In this document: piece after piece, positions 50,886 through 60,571 of the stretch | Position numbering within the stretch: position 1 is the stretch's first letter | Layout of the letters: each line of letters begins with the position of its first letter | Assembly: GCA_050288625.1 (NCBI GenBank) | Contig: JBNKEE010000022.1 | Span: 1-64,000 of the forward strand | Direction of reading: 5' to 3' | Source: JAAGZL01 sp050288625 | GTDB lineage: Bacteria > Pseudomonadota > Gammaproteobacteria > Chromatiales > Chromatiaceae | Length of the DNA stretch: 64,000 nucleotides | Program-made: the position numbers and the translations under genes | Notes under the pieces: model-generated | Database searches by the model: none | What the model was told of the DNA's origin: nothing | The model's input: the letters and a program-made list of their open reading frames with translations, nothing else

Positions 50886-51542
50886 ATGAAAAGAGTAATC
50901 CCACTACTGCTGCTATGCGCAATAGGCACTCTTCAGGCTGAAACACGCTATATTTCTGATCAGACCCACATCATTATGCGAGCTGGAGACGGTCCGGATG
51001 AACAGATTCTGCGCATGATTCCAGCCGGAGAGAAGGTGGATCTGTTGTCCAGTAATGGTGAGACCGGATACTCCAAGATCCGGGACAGCAAAGATCATGT
51101 TGGCTTTGTCCTGACCACTCAACTCATGAAAGGACCTAGCGCCAGGAACCGACTGACCCAGGTAGAGAAGCGTTACCAAGCCTTGAAGAAAAAGATGGCG
51201 CAGACCGACAAGCCATACAAAGAACTACAAAAAAAATATAAAGAACTGGTTGAGGAGAATGAAAAGCTCAAGGCATCTAAGGGAGGCCTTGATTCCGAAC
51301 TCCAGGAGATGAAAAAGGCCTCAGAAGAGGGCGCCCGCATCTCGGAAGAGCGCAAGGAGCTAAGAAAAAAACTGGCCACGCAGACCTGGGAGATGGAAAA
51401 CCTCAAACAGGAGTACCAGGAGTATAAAAATGAACGCTCTCAATACTGGTTCCTGATAGGAGGAGGAGTCGCACTTCTGGGTGTGATCATCGGCATGATC
51501 ATACCGCGACTCCAAGGCCCCACCAAGAAACAAACCTGGTGA
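50886..51542 (+). CDS. YgiM-like SH3 domain membrane protein
   Basis: The 218-residue protein has a signal peptide (MKRVIPLLLLCAIGTLQA), a bacterial SH3 domain about 20-85 (RYISDQTHIIMRAG), a charged coiled coil about 95-185, and one C-terminal span (WFLIGGGVALLGVIIGMII) with a short basic tail. This layout is that of the TIGR04211/YgiM family, whose role is not known. The start is unclear: a strong GGAGG at 50831 points to TTG 50838, which would add 16 residues but leaves only two bases of spacing. I used ATG 50886 because it gives a normal signal peptide. Confidence 0.85.
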   Translation: MKRVIPLLLLCAIGTLQAETRYISDQTHIIMRAGDGPDEQILRMIPAGEKVDLLSSNGETGYSKIRDSKDHVGFVLTTQLMKGPSARNRLTQVEKRYQALKKKMAQTDKPYKELQKKYKELVEENEKLKASKGGLDSELQEMKKASEEGARISEERKELRKKLATQTWEMENLKQEYQEYKNERSQYWFLIGGGVALLGVIIGMIIPRLQGPTKKQTW

Positions 51543-51545
51543 TCT

Positions 51546-53402
51546 TCAACCACGCTTGAGTTGAGAAAGATCCCTCACCGCGCCACGAGCAGCGCTGGTA
51601 GTAAAAGCTGCATAGGCCTGAAGAGCCTGGGACACATGTCGCTCCCGCTCCTGCGGTTGCCAAGCTGCATCGCCCTTCGAATCCATCTCCTGGCGGCGCT
51701 GCACCAACTCTTCTTCACTGACTGAGATGTTTATGCTCCTGTTTGGGATATCTATCTCTATCATATCCCCCTCCTGCACCAGGCCGATGTTGCCTCCCTC
51801 TGCCGCCTCGGGTGAACAGTGTCCAATGGAAAGACCTGAGGTACCGCCAGAGAATCGTCCATCCGTGATCAAGGCGCAGCTCTTACCCAACCCCTTAGAC
51901 TTTAGGTAACTTGTGGGATAAAGCATCTCCTGCATACCGGGGCCACCCTTGGGCCCCTCGTAACGTATGAGCACGATATCACCCGGATGAATTGCGTCGC
52001 CCAGGATACCTTGCACCGCCGCGTCCTGACTCTCAAATATACGAGCCGGACCGCTGAACTTGAGGATAGAGTCGTCCACCCCAGCGGTCTTTACAATGCA
52101 TCCATCCTCCGCCAGATTGCCGTATAACACCGCCAGACCACCGTCTTGACTATACGCGTGCTCCTTATCTCTTATACAACCTGCGACCCGATCAAGATCC
52201 AGCTCCGGCCACCTCTTGTCCTGGCTGAAAGCCTCAATGGAAGGAACCCCTCCCGGCGCCGCCAGATAACGCTCGCGTGCCTCAGTATCATCGCTTTGTG
52301 CTATATCCCACTTTGCTATTGCCTCACCCATGGTTGGGCTATGCACGGTAACAACCTCTCTATGCAGCAGACCCGCCCGGTCCAGCTCGCCCAGGATACC
52401 AATCACTCCACCCGCACGATGCACGTCCTCCAGATGAAACAGTTGGGTGGATGGTGCCACCTTACACAGATTCGGTACCCGGCGAGAGAGACGGTCGATA
52501 TCCTCCATAGTGAACTCCACCTCTGCCTCCTGGGCCGCTGCCAGCAGATGCAGTACTGTGTTGGTGGAACCTCCCATGGCAATATCCAGACTCATGGCGT
52601 TCTCAAAGGCCTCGAATGTAGCGATGCCGCGCGGCAACGCCGTGGCATCATCCTGTTCATACCAACGCTTGGCCAGCTCCACAATGCGCCGGCCAGCCTC
52701 TAAAAACAGATCCTTGCGTGCCGCATGAGTCGCCACTAGCGAACCGTTACCGGGCAGACTCAACCCCAAGGCCTCAGTCAGGCAGTTCATTGAGTTGGCG
52801 GTAAACATGCCGGAACAGGAGCCGCAGGTGGGACATGCCGAGCGCTCTACCACAGCCACATCTTCGTCACTCTCATCAGGATTGGCTGCACTGATCATGG
52901 CATCGACCAGGTCGAGTTTTATTTCGCCCTTGGATTCCAACCGCGCCTTACCAGCCTCCATAGGACCGCCTGAAACGAATATCGTAGGTATATTCAACCG
53001 TAGCGATGCCATCATCATCCCTGGTGTAATCTTGTCACAGTTGGAGATACACACCATGGCGTCAGCACAGTGTGCGTTAACCATATACTCCACTGAATCA
53101 GCGATTATGTCGCGGGAAGGAAGAGAGTAGAGCATGCCATCATGCCCCATAGCGATACCGTCATCTATGGCGATGGTATTGAACTCCTTGGCCACACCAC
53201 CTGCGGCCTCGATCTCGCGCGCCACCATCTGTCCCAGATCTTTAAGATGCACATGCCCGGGCACAAACTGGGTGAAGGAGTTGACCACCGCAATAATCGG
53301 CTTATCAAAATCTCCTTCCTGCATGCCGGTGGCGCGCCACAGCGCGCGCGCTCCGGCCATGTTACGCCCATGGGTGGTGGTACGAGAACGATATTGAGGC
53401 AT
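51546..53402 (-). CDS. ilvD: Dihydroxy-acid dehydratase
   Basis: The 618-residue protein begins MPQYRSRTTTHGRNMAGARAL and carries iron-sulfur ligands in SNCDKITPGM (C122) and CPTCGSCSGM near 195-204. It lacks a Cys in the NSFTQFVPGH segment, as in enterobacterial IlvD, which holds a [4Fe-4S] cluster. It makes the keto acids for Val, Leu and Ile. The start has TGGAG six bases upstream; an in-frame TTG four codons earlier overlaps that site. It is convergent with the SH3-protein gene, three bases apart. Confidence 0.96.
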   Translation of the reverse strand: MPQYRSRTTTHGRNMAGARALWRATGMQEGDFDKPIIAVVNSFTQFVPGHVHLKDLGQMVAREIEAAGGVAKEFNTIAIDDGIAMGHDGMLYSLPSRDIIADSVEYMVNAHCADAMVCISNCDKITPGMMMASLRLNIPTIFVSGGPMEAGKARLESKGEIKLDLVDAMISAANPDESDEDVAVVERSACPTCGSCSGMFTANSMNCLTEALGLSLPGNGSLVATHAARKDLFLEAGRRIVELAKRWYEQDDATALPRGIATFEAFENAMSLDIAMGGSTNTVLHLLAAAQEAEVEFTMEDIDRLSRRVPNLCKVAPSTQLFHLEDVHRAGGVIGILGELDRAGLLHREVVTVHSPTMGEAIAKWDIAQSDDTEARERYLAAPGGVPSIEAFSQDKRWPELDLDRVAGCIRDKEHAYSQDGGLAVLYGNLAEDGCIVKTAGVDDSILKFSGPARIFESQDAAVQGILGDAIHPGDIVLIRYEGPKGGPGMQEMLYPTSYLKSKGLGKSCALITDGRFSGGTSGLSIGHCSPEAAEGGNIGLVQEGDMIEIDIPNRSINISVSEEELVQRRQEMDSKGDAAWQPQERERHVSQALQAYAAFTTSAARGAVRDLSQLKRG

Positions 53403-53472
53403 TTTTATCTCCAAACAAATCGAATCAGTCGGGCAGTGCCGCCCCGGTGTTGGTGCAATAGTATAGGACAGA

Positions 53473-54123
53473 CTATCTGAGTTTAGTGCTTACATCCAAG
53501 CCATGCATGGGTAGTGGTATATCATCCGGGGAGTCATAGCTGACCCCAAGATCCTTCAGTATCCCATCTCGAATAGTGTATATGACCCCATGCACCGAAA
53601 GGGTCTGCCCACTATTCCACGCATCCTGCACCACGGTGGTATGGCACAGGTTTATGACCTGCTGTATTACATTGATCTCGCAGAGTATATCTGACTTCTC
53701 CTCCTCATCTACACACGCCTTAAACTTGTCCTCATAGCGATGATAGATATCTTTAATATGCTGCAGCCAATTATCCACCAGACCATAGCGCTCATTCTTA
53801 ACTACGGCTGCAACGCCACCACAGCCGTAGTGACCGCACACAATTATGTGCTTCACCTTCAGTACTTCAATGGCGTACTGCACCACCGATAGGCAGTTGA
53901 GATCGGTGTGAATAACCAGATTACCCACATTTCTGTGCACGAATAGCTCACCGGGCAACATACCCACGATCTCATTGGCGGGGACTCTGCTATCAGAGCA
54001 GCCAATCCAGAGGTAGTCTGGCGACTGTTGATCGGAAAGCTCGTTGAAAAAGCGTGGCTCTTTCTGCTTGATCCCGTTGGCCCACTCCTGGTTGTTTTTA
54101 AACAGCCTTTCTAAACCTGACAT
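53473..54123 (-). CDS. can: Beta-class carbonic anhydrase
   Basis: The 216-residue protein has the zinc ligands C42, H98 and C101 and the active-site pair D44 and R46 (CSDSRVP), with the HRNVGNLV block. It interconverts carbon dioxide and bicarbonate in the cytoplasm, supporting carboxylation reactions. Its ATG has GAGAG six bases before it. It is divergent from argE across about 70 bases. Confidence 0.95.
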   Translation of the reverse strand: MSGLERLFKNNQEWANGIKQKEPRFFNELSDQQSPDYLWIGCSDSRVPANEIVGMLPGELFVHRNVGNLVIHTDLNCLSVVQYAIEVLKVKHIIVCGHYGCGGVAAVVKNERYGLVDNWLQHIKDIYHRYEDKFKACVDEEEKSDILCEINVIQQVINLCHTTVVQDAWNSGQTLSVHGVIYTIRDGILKDLGVSYDSPDDIPLPMHGLDVSTKLR

Positions 54124-54192
54124 ATGCTCTCAACCCTTAACACTGTGATGCTAAAGCATAACACCTTGCAACATGCGGGTGGAGGGGCTAAG

Positions 54193-55353
54193 TTGATCAG
54201 AATTATGAAAACTCCCGAATGCATAGAGATGCTAGAACAGCTGATTGCCTGTCCATCGGTAAGCAGCATCAATCCTGAATGGGACCAATCCAATCAGGCA
54301 GTGATACAACTCCTGGCCGATTGGTTAGAGTCACTCGGCTTTGCGATAGAGATCGTGCGACTAAGTGACAGCCCGGATAAATTCAACCTGATCGCCACCG
54401 CAGGACGTGGCGATGACGGCCTGGTGTTTTCCGGCCACACCGACACCGTCCCATTCGATGAGGGACGCTGGAGCCAGAACCCGTGCAAACTGACCCAACG
54501 TGACGGTCGCCTCTATGGGCTCGGGGTATCCGACATGAAGGGTTTTTTCGCCCTGGCGATCGAAGCTGTGCGCGATCTGGATCTAAACAGACTGACCCGT
54601 CCTCTAACCATCCTGGCTACCGCTGATGAAGAGAGCACCATGAGCGGTGCCAAGGCCCTGGTACGCGATCAACGTATACTGGGCAGGCATGTTCTTATCG
54701 GTGAGCCCACCGGACTCAAACCGATACGCATGCATAAGGGCATTTCCATGGAGACCATCCGTATTCTGGGAAGATCTGGACACTCCAGTGATCCCAATCT
54801 GGGTGTAAACGCCCTGGACGGGATGTACCAGGTCATGGGTGAAATCATCAAGTGGAGAGATGAACTGCAACAGAAAAACCGCAATCCCATGTTCGAGGTC
54901 GAGGTGCCAACACTGAATCTAGGTCGCATCAATGGTGGAGATAGCCCCAACCGCATCTGTGCCAAATGTGAACTGCAGATCGACCTGCGACCACTGCCTG
55001 GAATGGACCTGGATGAGCTGCGCGCAGAACTCTCCGCTCGTCTGCACACCCTGTTACAGGACAGCGAACTCACGCTAGAGATGGAATCCAGCTTTGACGG
55101 CATCCCCGCCATGGAGACACCTGAGGAGGCTGCCATCGTACAAGCGGCCGAAGAGCTGACAGGAGAAAGATCCATCTCTGTTTCTTTCGGTACCGAAGGG
55201 CCATATTTTACTGAGCTGGGAATGGAGACGATAATCCTGGGTCCAGGGGATATAGATCAGGCCCATCAGCCGGACGAATATCTGAGTGAAGACAGGATTG
55301 AGCCTATGATAAAGATCCTGCAGGGGATGATTCAGAAGTTCTGTCTTTCCTAA
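54193..55353 (+). CDS. argE: Acetylornithine deacetylase ArgE
   Basis: The 386-residue M20-family hydrolase has SGHTDTVPFD near the first zinc ligands, GVSDMKGFFA, the TADEES catalytic Glu segment, and IGEPTGLKP. It removes acetate from N-acetylornithine in arginine synthesis. The start is likely TTG at 54193: GGAGG lies seven bases upstream, and the first ATG (54205) is 19 bases from it. The more upstream in-frame ATG at 54124 would overlap the promoter of can. argA follows after 63 bases. Confidence 0.94.
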   Translation: MIRIMKTPECIEMLEQLIACPSVSSINPEWDQSNQAVIQLLADWLESLGFAIEIVRLSDSPDKFNLIATAGRGDDGLVFSGHTDTVPFDEGRWSQNPCKLTQRDGRLYGLGVSDMKGFFALAIEAVRDLDLNRLTRPLTILATADEESTMSGAKALVRDQRILGRHVLIGEPTGLKPIRMHKGISMETIRILGRSGHSSDPNLGVNALDGMYQVMGEIIKWRDELQQKNRNPMFEVEVPTLNLGRINGGDSPNRICAKCELQIDLRPLPGMDLDELRAELSARLHTLLQDSELTLEMESSFDGIPAMETPEEAAIVQAAEELTGERSISVSFGTEGPYFTELGMETIILGPGDIDQAHQPDEYLSEDRIEPMIKILQGMIQKFCLS

Positions 55354-55416
55354 AAAACATGGATTTCTCAACGGTTTGCGGCTTTAATAGCACTGACTAG
55401 CCTTTAGGAAAGAACA

Positions 55417-56748
55417 GTGGCAAGCAAAAAGAACAAACAGACTGAACAGTTCGTGGATTGGTTTCGCGGCTCATCGCCCTACATCCATGCCCACCGGGGA
55501 CGCACCTTTGTTATTGTCTTTGGCGGCGAGGCGGTGGCAGATGCCAGTTTCCCAAATCTGATCCACGATATCGCACTGCTGCACGGCTTGGGAATCAAGC
55601 TGGTGCTGGTGCATGGCGCTCGTCCTCAGATCGAGGAACGGCTGCGGCTGCGCAAGGCCAAGATGCAGTATATCGATGGCCTCAGGGTCACGGACGATGC
55701 AGCCCTGGCTTGTGTAAAAGAGGCGGCTGGAATGGTGCGGGTAGAGATCGAGGCCCTACTATCTATGGGGCTCGCCAACTCGCCTATGGCTGGCGCACGC
55801 ATACGGGTCAGTTCCGGCAACTATGTGGCTGCAAGGCCTCTGGGTGTACACAACGGGATTGATTTCGGTCATACCGGCAAGGTGCGGAGGGTAGACGCCA
55901 GCGCCATCCACGGTGTGCTCGAGGCTGGATCCATAGCACTGATCCCACCCCTGGGCTACTCCCCAACGGGAGAGGTGTTCAACATCAGCGCCGCAGATGT
56001 GGGCAGTTCCATAGCGGTCGCTCTAGGGGCTGACAAGCTAATCTACCTGCTAGAAGGCAAAGGGATCACCGACTCCCGCGGCAAGCTGCTTACCCATCTG
56101 TTACCGAGTGATCTGGAGCAGATCATACAGCGGCGCAGCAAGATGCCGGAGGAGCTAACACAGGTCCTACACAACACCATCAATGCATGTCGTATTGGAG
56201 TAGATCGGGTCCACCTGCTGAACCGTTCGATAGACGGCGTCCTGCTCCAGGAACTGTTCACAAGAGACGGCGCCGGAACCCTGGTCTCGGCCGAACCTTA
56301 TGAGCAGACCCGGACTGCCGAAATAGACGACGTTGGTGGAATCCTGGAACTGCTGGCCCCAATGGAAGAATCTGGTGTATTGGTGCGTAGATCCAGGGAA
56401 CTACTGGAGACCGAGATCGACCGTTTCACGGTTATGGAACGGGACGGCATGATCATTGGCTGCGCCGCTCTCTACTGCTATGACAAAGAACGCATGGCGG
56501 AGCTGGCCTGTGTCGCCGTGCATGATGATTACCGCAACGGCGGACGGGGCGACGGACTGCTGCAATCGATGGAGCAACAAGCAAAGGTCAGAGGCATGGA
56601 ACAGTTATTCGTTCTAACCACTCAGACCGCCCACTGGTTCCGGGAGCGGGGCTTTCAATCCATGCCGGTGAAATCTCTGCCGATAAAACGGCGCGAGCTT
56701 TACAACTACCAGCGTAACTCTAAAGTTTTTGTCAAAAAAATAAGCTAA
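55417..56748 (+). CDS. argA: N-acetylglutamate synthase ArgA
   Basis: The 443-residue product joins an amino-acid kinase fold (about 20-275, with FVIVFGGEAVADASF) and a C-terminal GNAT acetyltransferase domain (about 290-440, with VAVHDDYRNGGRGDGLL). This is the long ArgA of gammaproteobacteria. It makes N-acetylglutamate, the first step of arginine synthesis, and is normally inhibited by arginine. The start is GTG with AGGAAAG upstream. Confidence 0.95.
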   Translation: MASKKNKQTEQFVDWFRGSSPYIHAHRGRTFVIVFGGEAVADASFPNLIHDIALLHGLGIKLVLVHGARPQIEERLRLRKAKMQYIDGLRVTDDAALACVKEAAGMVRVEIEALLSMGLANSPMAGARIRVSSGNYVAARPLGVHNGIDFGHTGKVRRVDASAIHGVLEAGSIALIPPLGYSPTGEVFNISAADVGSSIAVALGADKLIYLLEGKGITDSRGKLLTHLLPSDLEQIIQRRSKMPEELTQVLHNTINACRIGVDRVHLLNRSIDGVLLQELFTRDGAGTLVSAEPYEQTRTAEIDDVGGILELLAPMEESGVLVRRSRELLETEIDRFTVMERDGMIIGCAALYCYDKERMAELACVAVHDDYRNGGRGDGLLQSMEQQAKVRGMEQLFVLTTQTAHWFRERGFQSMPVKSLPIKRRELYNYQRNSKVFVKKIS

Positions 56749-56753
56749 TAATA

Positions 56754-57857
56754 ATGGCACATGGATCCAAGAAAGCGGTGGTTACGGCCATCCTGGCCAA
56801 CAGTATTGTAACTGTCATCAAATTCCTGGCAGCGCTGGTGAGTGGCTCGGCCGCCATGATGAACGAAGCGGTGCACTCCCTGATGGATACCCTGAACCAG
56901 GCATTCCTGTTTCTGGGACTACGAGAGTCAGAACGGCCGGCGGACAACAGATTCGCCTTCGGTCATGGACAGAAGAAATACCTCTGGAACCTGTGGAGCG
57001 CCATCGGCCTGTTTTCCATCGGAGCCGGGCTTGGACTCTCCCACGCCTGGCACTCCTGGCAAGATCTTGGTCATGCTGAGGCGGCATTGGCAGTGAGTTT
57101 CCTGGGTCTATCCATTGACCCTCTGTGGATAAACATCCTGGTGCTGATAACCGCCTTTCTGTTAGAGGGCTACTCCTTCCTGGTCGCCTTCACACAGTAC
57201 CTGAGAGAGATGCGCGAGGACGGATACAGTAATCCCTTCAGCTATCTGATCAAATCAGACGACCCCACCCTGGTAGCCGTGGTACTGGAAGATTCAGTGG
57301 CCATGCTGGGCCTGCTATTTGCTGCGCTGGGTATCGGCCTGAGCGCCCTAACCGGTGATGGAATATGGGACATACTGTTTTCCGCACTGATCGCCATAAT
57401 GTTGGGAATGATCGCTTTCTATCTCGGCTGGACCAATATGCGCTTCCTGGCAGACATGCGCGATAACAAGGCGGAAGCGGCATTGACGCAGGTGGTACAA
57501 GATCACCCCGAGGTAGAACGTATCCATGACCTGCGCTCCATCATAGTGGATGAAAATCACACGGTACTGGTAGCTGAGATAGAGCTGCGGGAAGAGGCTA
57601 TAGTCCCAGGACTACAGGAGCTGATCAACGAAGAGCAGAACCGCATCCTGAAACAGATTCACTCAGGGCGACGAGATACGGAGCGGGTAAATTGTTACAC
57701 AAAATCCCGAGCTGCTGTTCAGGTCACCCTGGCTCGAGCAGAACAGATAATCGATGAACTGGAGGCTGCAGTAAAGATTTTGGCTCCTCAGGTTAGCCAC
57801 ATCACATTAGAGGTAGAGGGGATCTCGTCCATAAATCCTGAGGGAATTGGTGCGTGA
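56754..57857 (+). CDS. Cation diffusion facilitator transporter (ZnT9/SLC30A9-like)
   Basis: The 367-residue protein has about five or six spans and a cytosolic C-terminal domain. The metal-site spans carry NEAVHSLMDTLNQ (His and Asp) near 36-48 and VLEDSVAMLG (Glu and Asp). It resembles the CDF branch with SLC30A9 more than FieF. A His-rich loop is absent. It would export zinc or another divalent metal by proton exchange. It starts five bases after argA and ends 19 bases before the protease gene, so the three may be co-transcribed. Confidence 0.87.
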   Translation: MAHGSKKAVVTAILANSIVTVIKFLAALVSGSAAMMNEAVHSLMDTLNQAFLFLGLRESERPADNRFAFGHGQKKYLWNLWSAIGLFSIGAGLGLSHAWHSWQDLGHAEAALAVSFLGLSIDPLWINILVLITAFLLEGYSFLVAFTQYLREMREDGYSNPFSYLIKSDDPTLVAVVLEDSVAMLGLLFAALGIGLSALTGDGIWDILFSALIAIMLGMIAFYLGWTNMRFLADMRDNKAEAALTQVVQDHPEVERIHDLRSIIVDENHTVLVAEIELREEAIVPGLQELINEEQNRILKQIHSGRRDTERVNCYTKSRAAVQVTLARAEQIIDELEAAVKILAPQVSHITLEVEGISSINPEGIGA

Positions 57858-57876
57858 AGATCTATACTATAAAACC

Positions 57877-58986
57877 ATGAGTGACAAAGTCGCATCCGCT
57901 ATCAAGTTTTTTTCCATTTTTCTTTTGCTGTTCGCAGTAGGCCTCTATTTCCTCCCGGCTATTGAGTACAGCATCATCGGTCTAACCTCTAGCCCTCGTT
58001 CAATCACAGCCCGGGGAGAGTTGGCGTTAGATGAAAAAAACACTATTGAGATCTTTGAACAGGCCAGTCCAGCAGTGGTCTATATATCCACTTCCAAACG
58101 GGTCATCAATCCTTGGACCAGAAATGTATTCAATGTGCCGCAGGGCACGGGGTCCGGATTTGTCTGGGATGAACTGGGACACGTAATCACCAACAACCAC
58201 GTCATATCCCAGGCCAGTGAAGCCCAGATCAGACTCAATGACGGCCGCACTTATATGGCCTCTCTGGTTGGTAGCAGTCCGGATCACGATCTGGCAGTAC
58301 TGCGTATTCGCGTTCCGATAAATAGCCCGCCAGCCGTGCCTATAGGTACCAGCGCAGATCTGAAAGTAGGACAAAAGGTATTTGCCATCGGCAACCCATT
58401 CGGGTTGGACTACACCCTAACAACAGGAGTGGTCTCCGCCCTGGACCGCAGCCTGTCCGCCAACGGCAACAGTTCAATTGACCATCTGATACAGACCGAT
58501 GCCGCCATCAACCCTGGCAACTCCGGTGGCCCTCTGCTGGACAGCGCAGGACGTCTCATCGGCATCAATACAGCCATATACAGTCCATCTGGCGCCTACG
58601 CCGGAATCGGTTTTGCCGTTCCAGTGGATACGGTAAATAAGGTCGTGCCAGTACTGATCGCCAAGGGTCGTTATGAACGACCGCAGCTTGGCATAGAAAG
58701 CAACGAAGATATAAATCGGGCCCTTATGAAGCAACTAGGGGTAGAGGGTGTGCTCATCCTCAGGGTTACCCCTGGATCGGTTGCCGCAGCCGCTGGGCTC
58801 AAAGGCACACAGATGCAGACAGGAGGCGGAGTCATTCCTGGTGATGTAATAACCAAACTGGGTGGAACCAAGATAACCAGTGTGCGCGAGCTGCTATCGC
58901 GCCTGGATGATTTCAGCATGGGTGAAAAAACGACTATCACCATCTGGCGTAATGGAAAGACGCAAACCCTAGACATACAGCTTTAG
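57877..58986 (+). CDS. DegS-like periplasmic serine protease with PDZ domain
   Basis: The 369-residue protein has one N-terminal membrane span (about 9-30), a trypsin-like domain with triad H108, D138 and S216 (NNHVIS, PDHDLAV and NPGNSGGPL), and one PDZ domain about 275-369. One span plus one PDZ is the DegS layout rather than DegP/DegQ. DegS starts the sigma-E envelope stress response by cutting RseA; the same job is inferred. ATG 57877 is preferred to a TTG inside the previous gene. Confidence 0.92.
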   Translation: MSDKVASAIKFFSIFLLLFAVGLYFLPAIEYSIIGLTSSPRSITARGELALDEKNTIEIFEQASPAVVYISTSKRVINPWTRNVFNVPQGTGSGFVWDELGHVITNNHVISQASEAQIRLNDGRTYMASLVGSSPDHDLAVLRIRVPINSPPAVPIGTSADLKVGQKVFAIGNPFGLDYTLTTGVVSALDRSLSANGNSSIDHLIQTDAAINPGNSGGPLLDSAGRLIGINTAIYSPSGAYAGIGFAVPVDTVNKVVPVLIAKGRYERPQLGIESNEDINRALMKQLGVEGVLILRVTPGSVAAAAGLKGTQMQTGGGVIPGDVITKLGGTKITSVRELLSRLDDFSMGEKTTITIWRNGKTQTLDIQL

Positions 58987-59049
58987 TCGCTATGCCCTAG
59001 TCCCCTCTCCCCTTGGGTAGGGAGGGATAATCGGACAATTTTTTCGCGT

Positions 59050-59071
59050 CCTGACAATCCTCATTGTCAGG
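59050..59071 (+). promoter_or_regulatory. Perfect 9-bp dyad upstream of modA
   Basis: CCTGACAAT-CCTC-ATTGTCAGG lies about 55 bases before modA. Its right arm contains a -35-like TTGTCA (59064-59069), and TATATA or TATAAA at 59086-59093 is at 16-18 base spacing. It could be a promoter with an operator; it does not match the known ModE-box pattern. Confidence 0.45.
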
Positions 59072-59126
59072 CCATCTTACCCAGGTATATAAACTGTTAC
59101 AGGCATTTTTGAAAGATTGGAAGGTC

Positions 59127-59891
59127 ATGCGACACATGAAAAATAAACCATTTATTCGCACCCTTATTGCCGTCAGTTTACTTTTACTGGCCGCGGGCGA
59201 AGTTTACGCGGAAGAGGTTCGCATAGCAGTCGCCAGCAACTTTGCAGATGCTATCAAGGCCATCGGGAAAAGCTTCGAGACCGACACGGGATACAAGGTT
59301 AGCTTGATCTTCGGCTCCACCGGCAAGCACTATGCCCAGATCAAAAACGGCGCTCCTTTCCACGCCTTCTTCGCTGCTGACATTAAACGCCCTCAGCTAT
59401 TAGAAAAGGAAGGGGTGATCATACCCGGCAGTCGTTTTACTTATGCTATAGGCAAGGTCGTACTCTGGAGTCCAACACCAGACTTTGTTGATAACGAAGG
59501 AAAGGTTTTAGAACAGGGCGAATTTCACCATATCGCCATAGCCAACCCCAAACTCGCCCCCTACGGCAAGGCGGCCCAGGAGATAATGCAGGCACGTGGG
59601 GTATGGGACAAAATAGGCGATCGCATTGTGCGCGGTGAGAATATTGGACAGACCTTCCAGTTCGTCAAGAGTGGCAACGCCGAGCTTGGCTTCGTAGCCT
59701 ACTCTCAGGTCAAACATCCGGACAAGACGGTTACCGGTTCGATATGGGAAGCCCCGCAGCAGCTCTACTCCCCCATCGAACAGCAGGCAGTGCTGTTGCA
59801 GGATAATGCCGCGGCCAAGGCGTTTATGGAGTATACCCGCAGTCAACAGGCCCTTGATATCATCCATGCCTACGGCTACGCTACCCCTTGA
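59127..59891 (+). CDS. modA: Molybdate ABC transporter substrate-binding protein ModA
   Basis: The 254-residue product has a signal peptide (LIAVSLLLLAAGEVYAEE) and then the ModA fold: VAVASNF-like RIAVASNFADAIKAI, FGSTGKHYAQI, GAPFHAFFAADIKRPQLLE. It binds molybdate or tungstate in the periplasm. ATG 59127 and ATG 59136 are both possible; the GGAAGG at 59119 fits the second by spacing. It is followed by modB and modC with overlaps, so the three are one transcript. Confidence 0.94.
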   Translation: MRHMKNKPFIRTLIAVSLLLLAAGEVYAEEVRIAVASNFADAIKAIGKSFETDTGYKVSLIFGSTGKHYAQIKNGAPFHAFFAADIKRPQLLEKEGVIIPGSRFTYAIGKVVLWSPTPDFVDNEGKVLEQGEFHHIAIANPKLAPYGKAAQEIMQARGVWDKIGDRIVRGENIGQTFQFVKSGNAELGFVAYSQVKHPDKTVTGSIWEAPQQLYSPIEQQAVLLQDNAAAKAFMEYTRSQQALDIIHAYGYATP

Positions 59892-60571
59892 TGCTAAGCC
59901 CTATTGACCTGACCGCACTTTTCATAACACTCAAACTAGCACTCATAACCACTTTGATCCTGCTGGTAGTGGGGACACCTATTGCCTGGTGGCTGGCTCG
60001 CAGTAACTGGCGTTACAAATTTCTGCTGGAAGCGATCGTGGCCCTGCCCCTGGTGTTGCCACCCACGGTATTGGGCTTTTACCTGCTGGTTACGCTGGGT
60101 CCCCATGGTCCTATCGGCGGTCTTATGCAATTGTTGGGCGGGCAATCCCTAGCCTTCACCTTTGCCGGCCTGGTCATAGGTTCTGTGCTCTACTCCATGC
60201 CCTTCGTGGTGCAACCGCTGCAAAACGCCTTCACCGCCATGGGCCGTCGCCCTATGGAGGTAGCTGCTACCCTGCGCGCCTCGCCAATGGATAGCTTTTT
60301 CTCCGTAGCAGTGCCCCTGGCGCGTCCCGGCTTCCTCACAGCAGCAGTACTTGGCTTTGCTCACACAGTGGGGGAGTTCGGCGTAGTACTGATGATCGGC
60401 GGCAACATACCAGGTCAGACCCAGGTACTATCCATCGCCATCTATGATCATGTAGACGCCCTGGAATATGGTCAGGCCCATCTGCTTTCAGGCGGACTGT
60501 TGCTGCTCTCATTTATAATGTTGATCGGCGTGTACGCCATCAACCGCCGATTCACGGTGAAACGGCTATGA
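59891..60571 (+). CDS. modB: Molybdate ABC transporter permease ModB
   Basis: The 226-residue protein has five or six spans and the ABC-coupling EAA-type loop (ATLRASPMDSFFSVAVPLARPGF split at 135-157). It begins LSPIDLTALFITLKLAL. Its ATG shares one base with the modA stop (TGATG). It forms the membrane channel for molybdate. Confidence 0.95.
   Translation: MLSPIDLTALFITLKLALITTLILLVVGTPIAWWLARSNWRYKFLLEAIVALPLVLPPTVLGFYLLVTLGPHGPIGGLMQLLGGQSLAFTFAGLVIGSVLYSMPFVVQPLQNAFTAMGRRPMEVAATLRASPMDSFFSVAVPLARPGFLTAAVLGFAHTVGEFGVVLMIGGNIPGQTQVLSIAIYDHVDALEYGQAHLLSGGLLLLSFIMLIGVYAINRRFTVKRL

Noticed and set aside
58987..59126. Molybdenum-cofactor riboswitch before modA
   Set aside because: The leader is short and shows one simple dyad only, not the multi-stem fold of that RNA.
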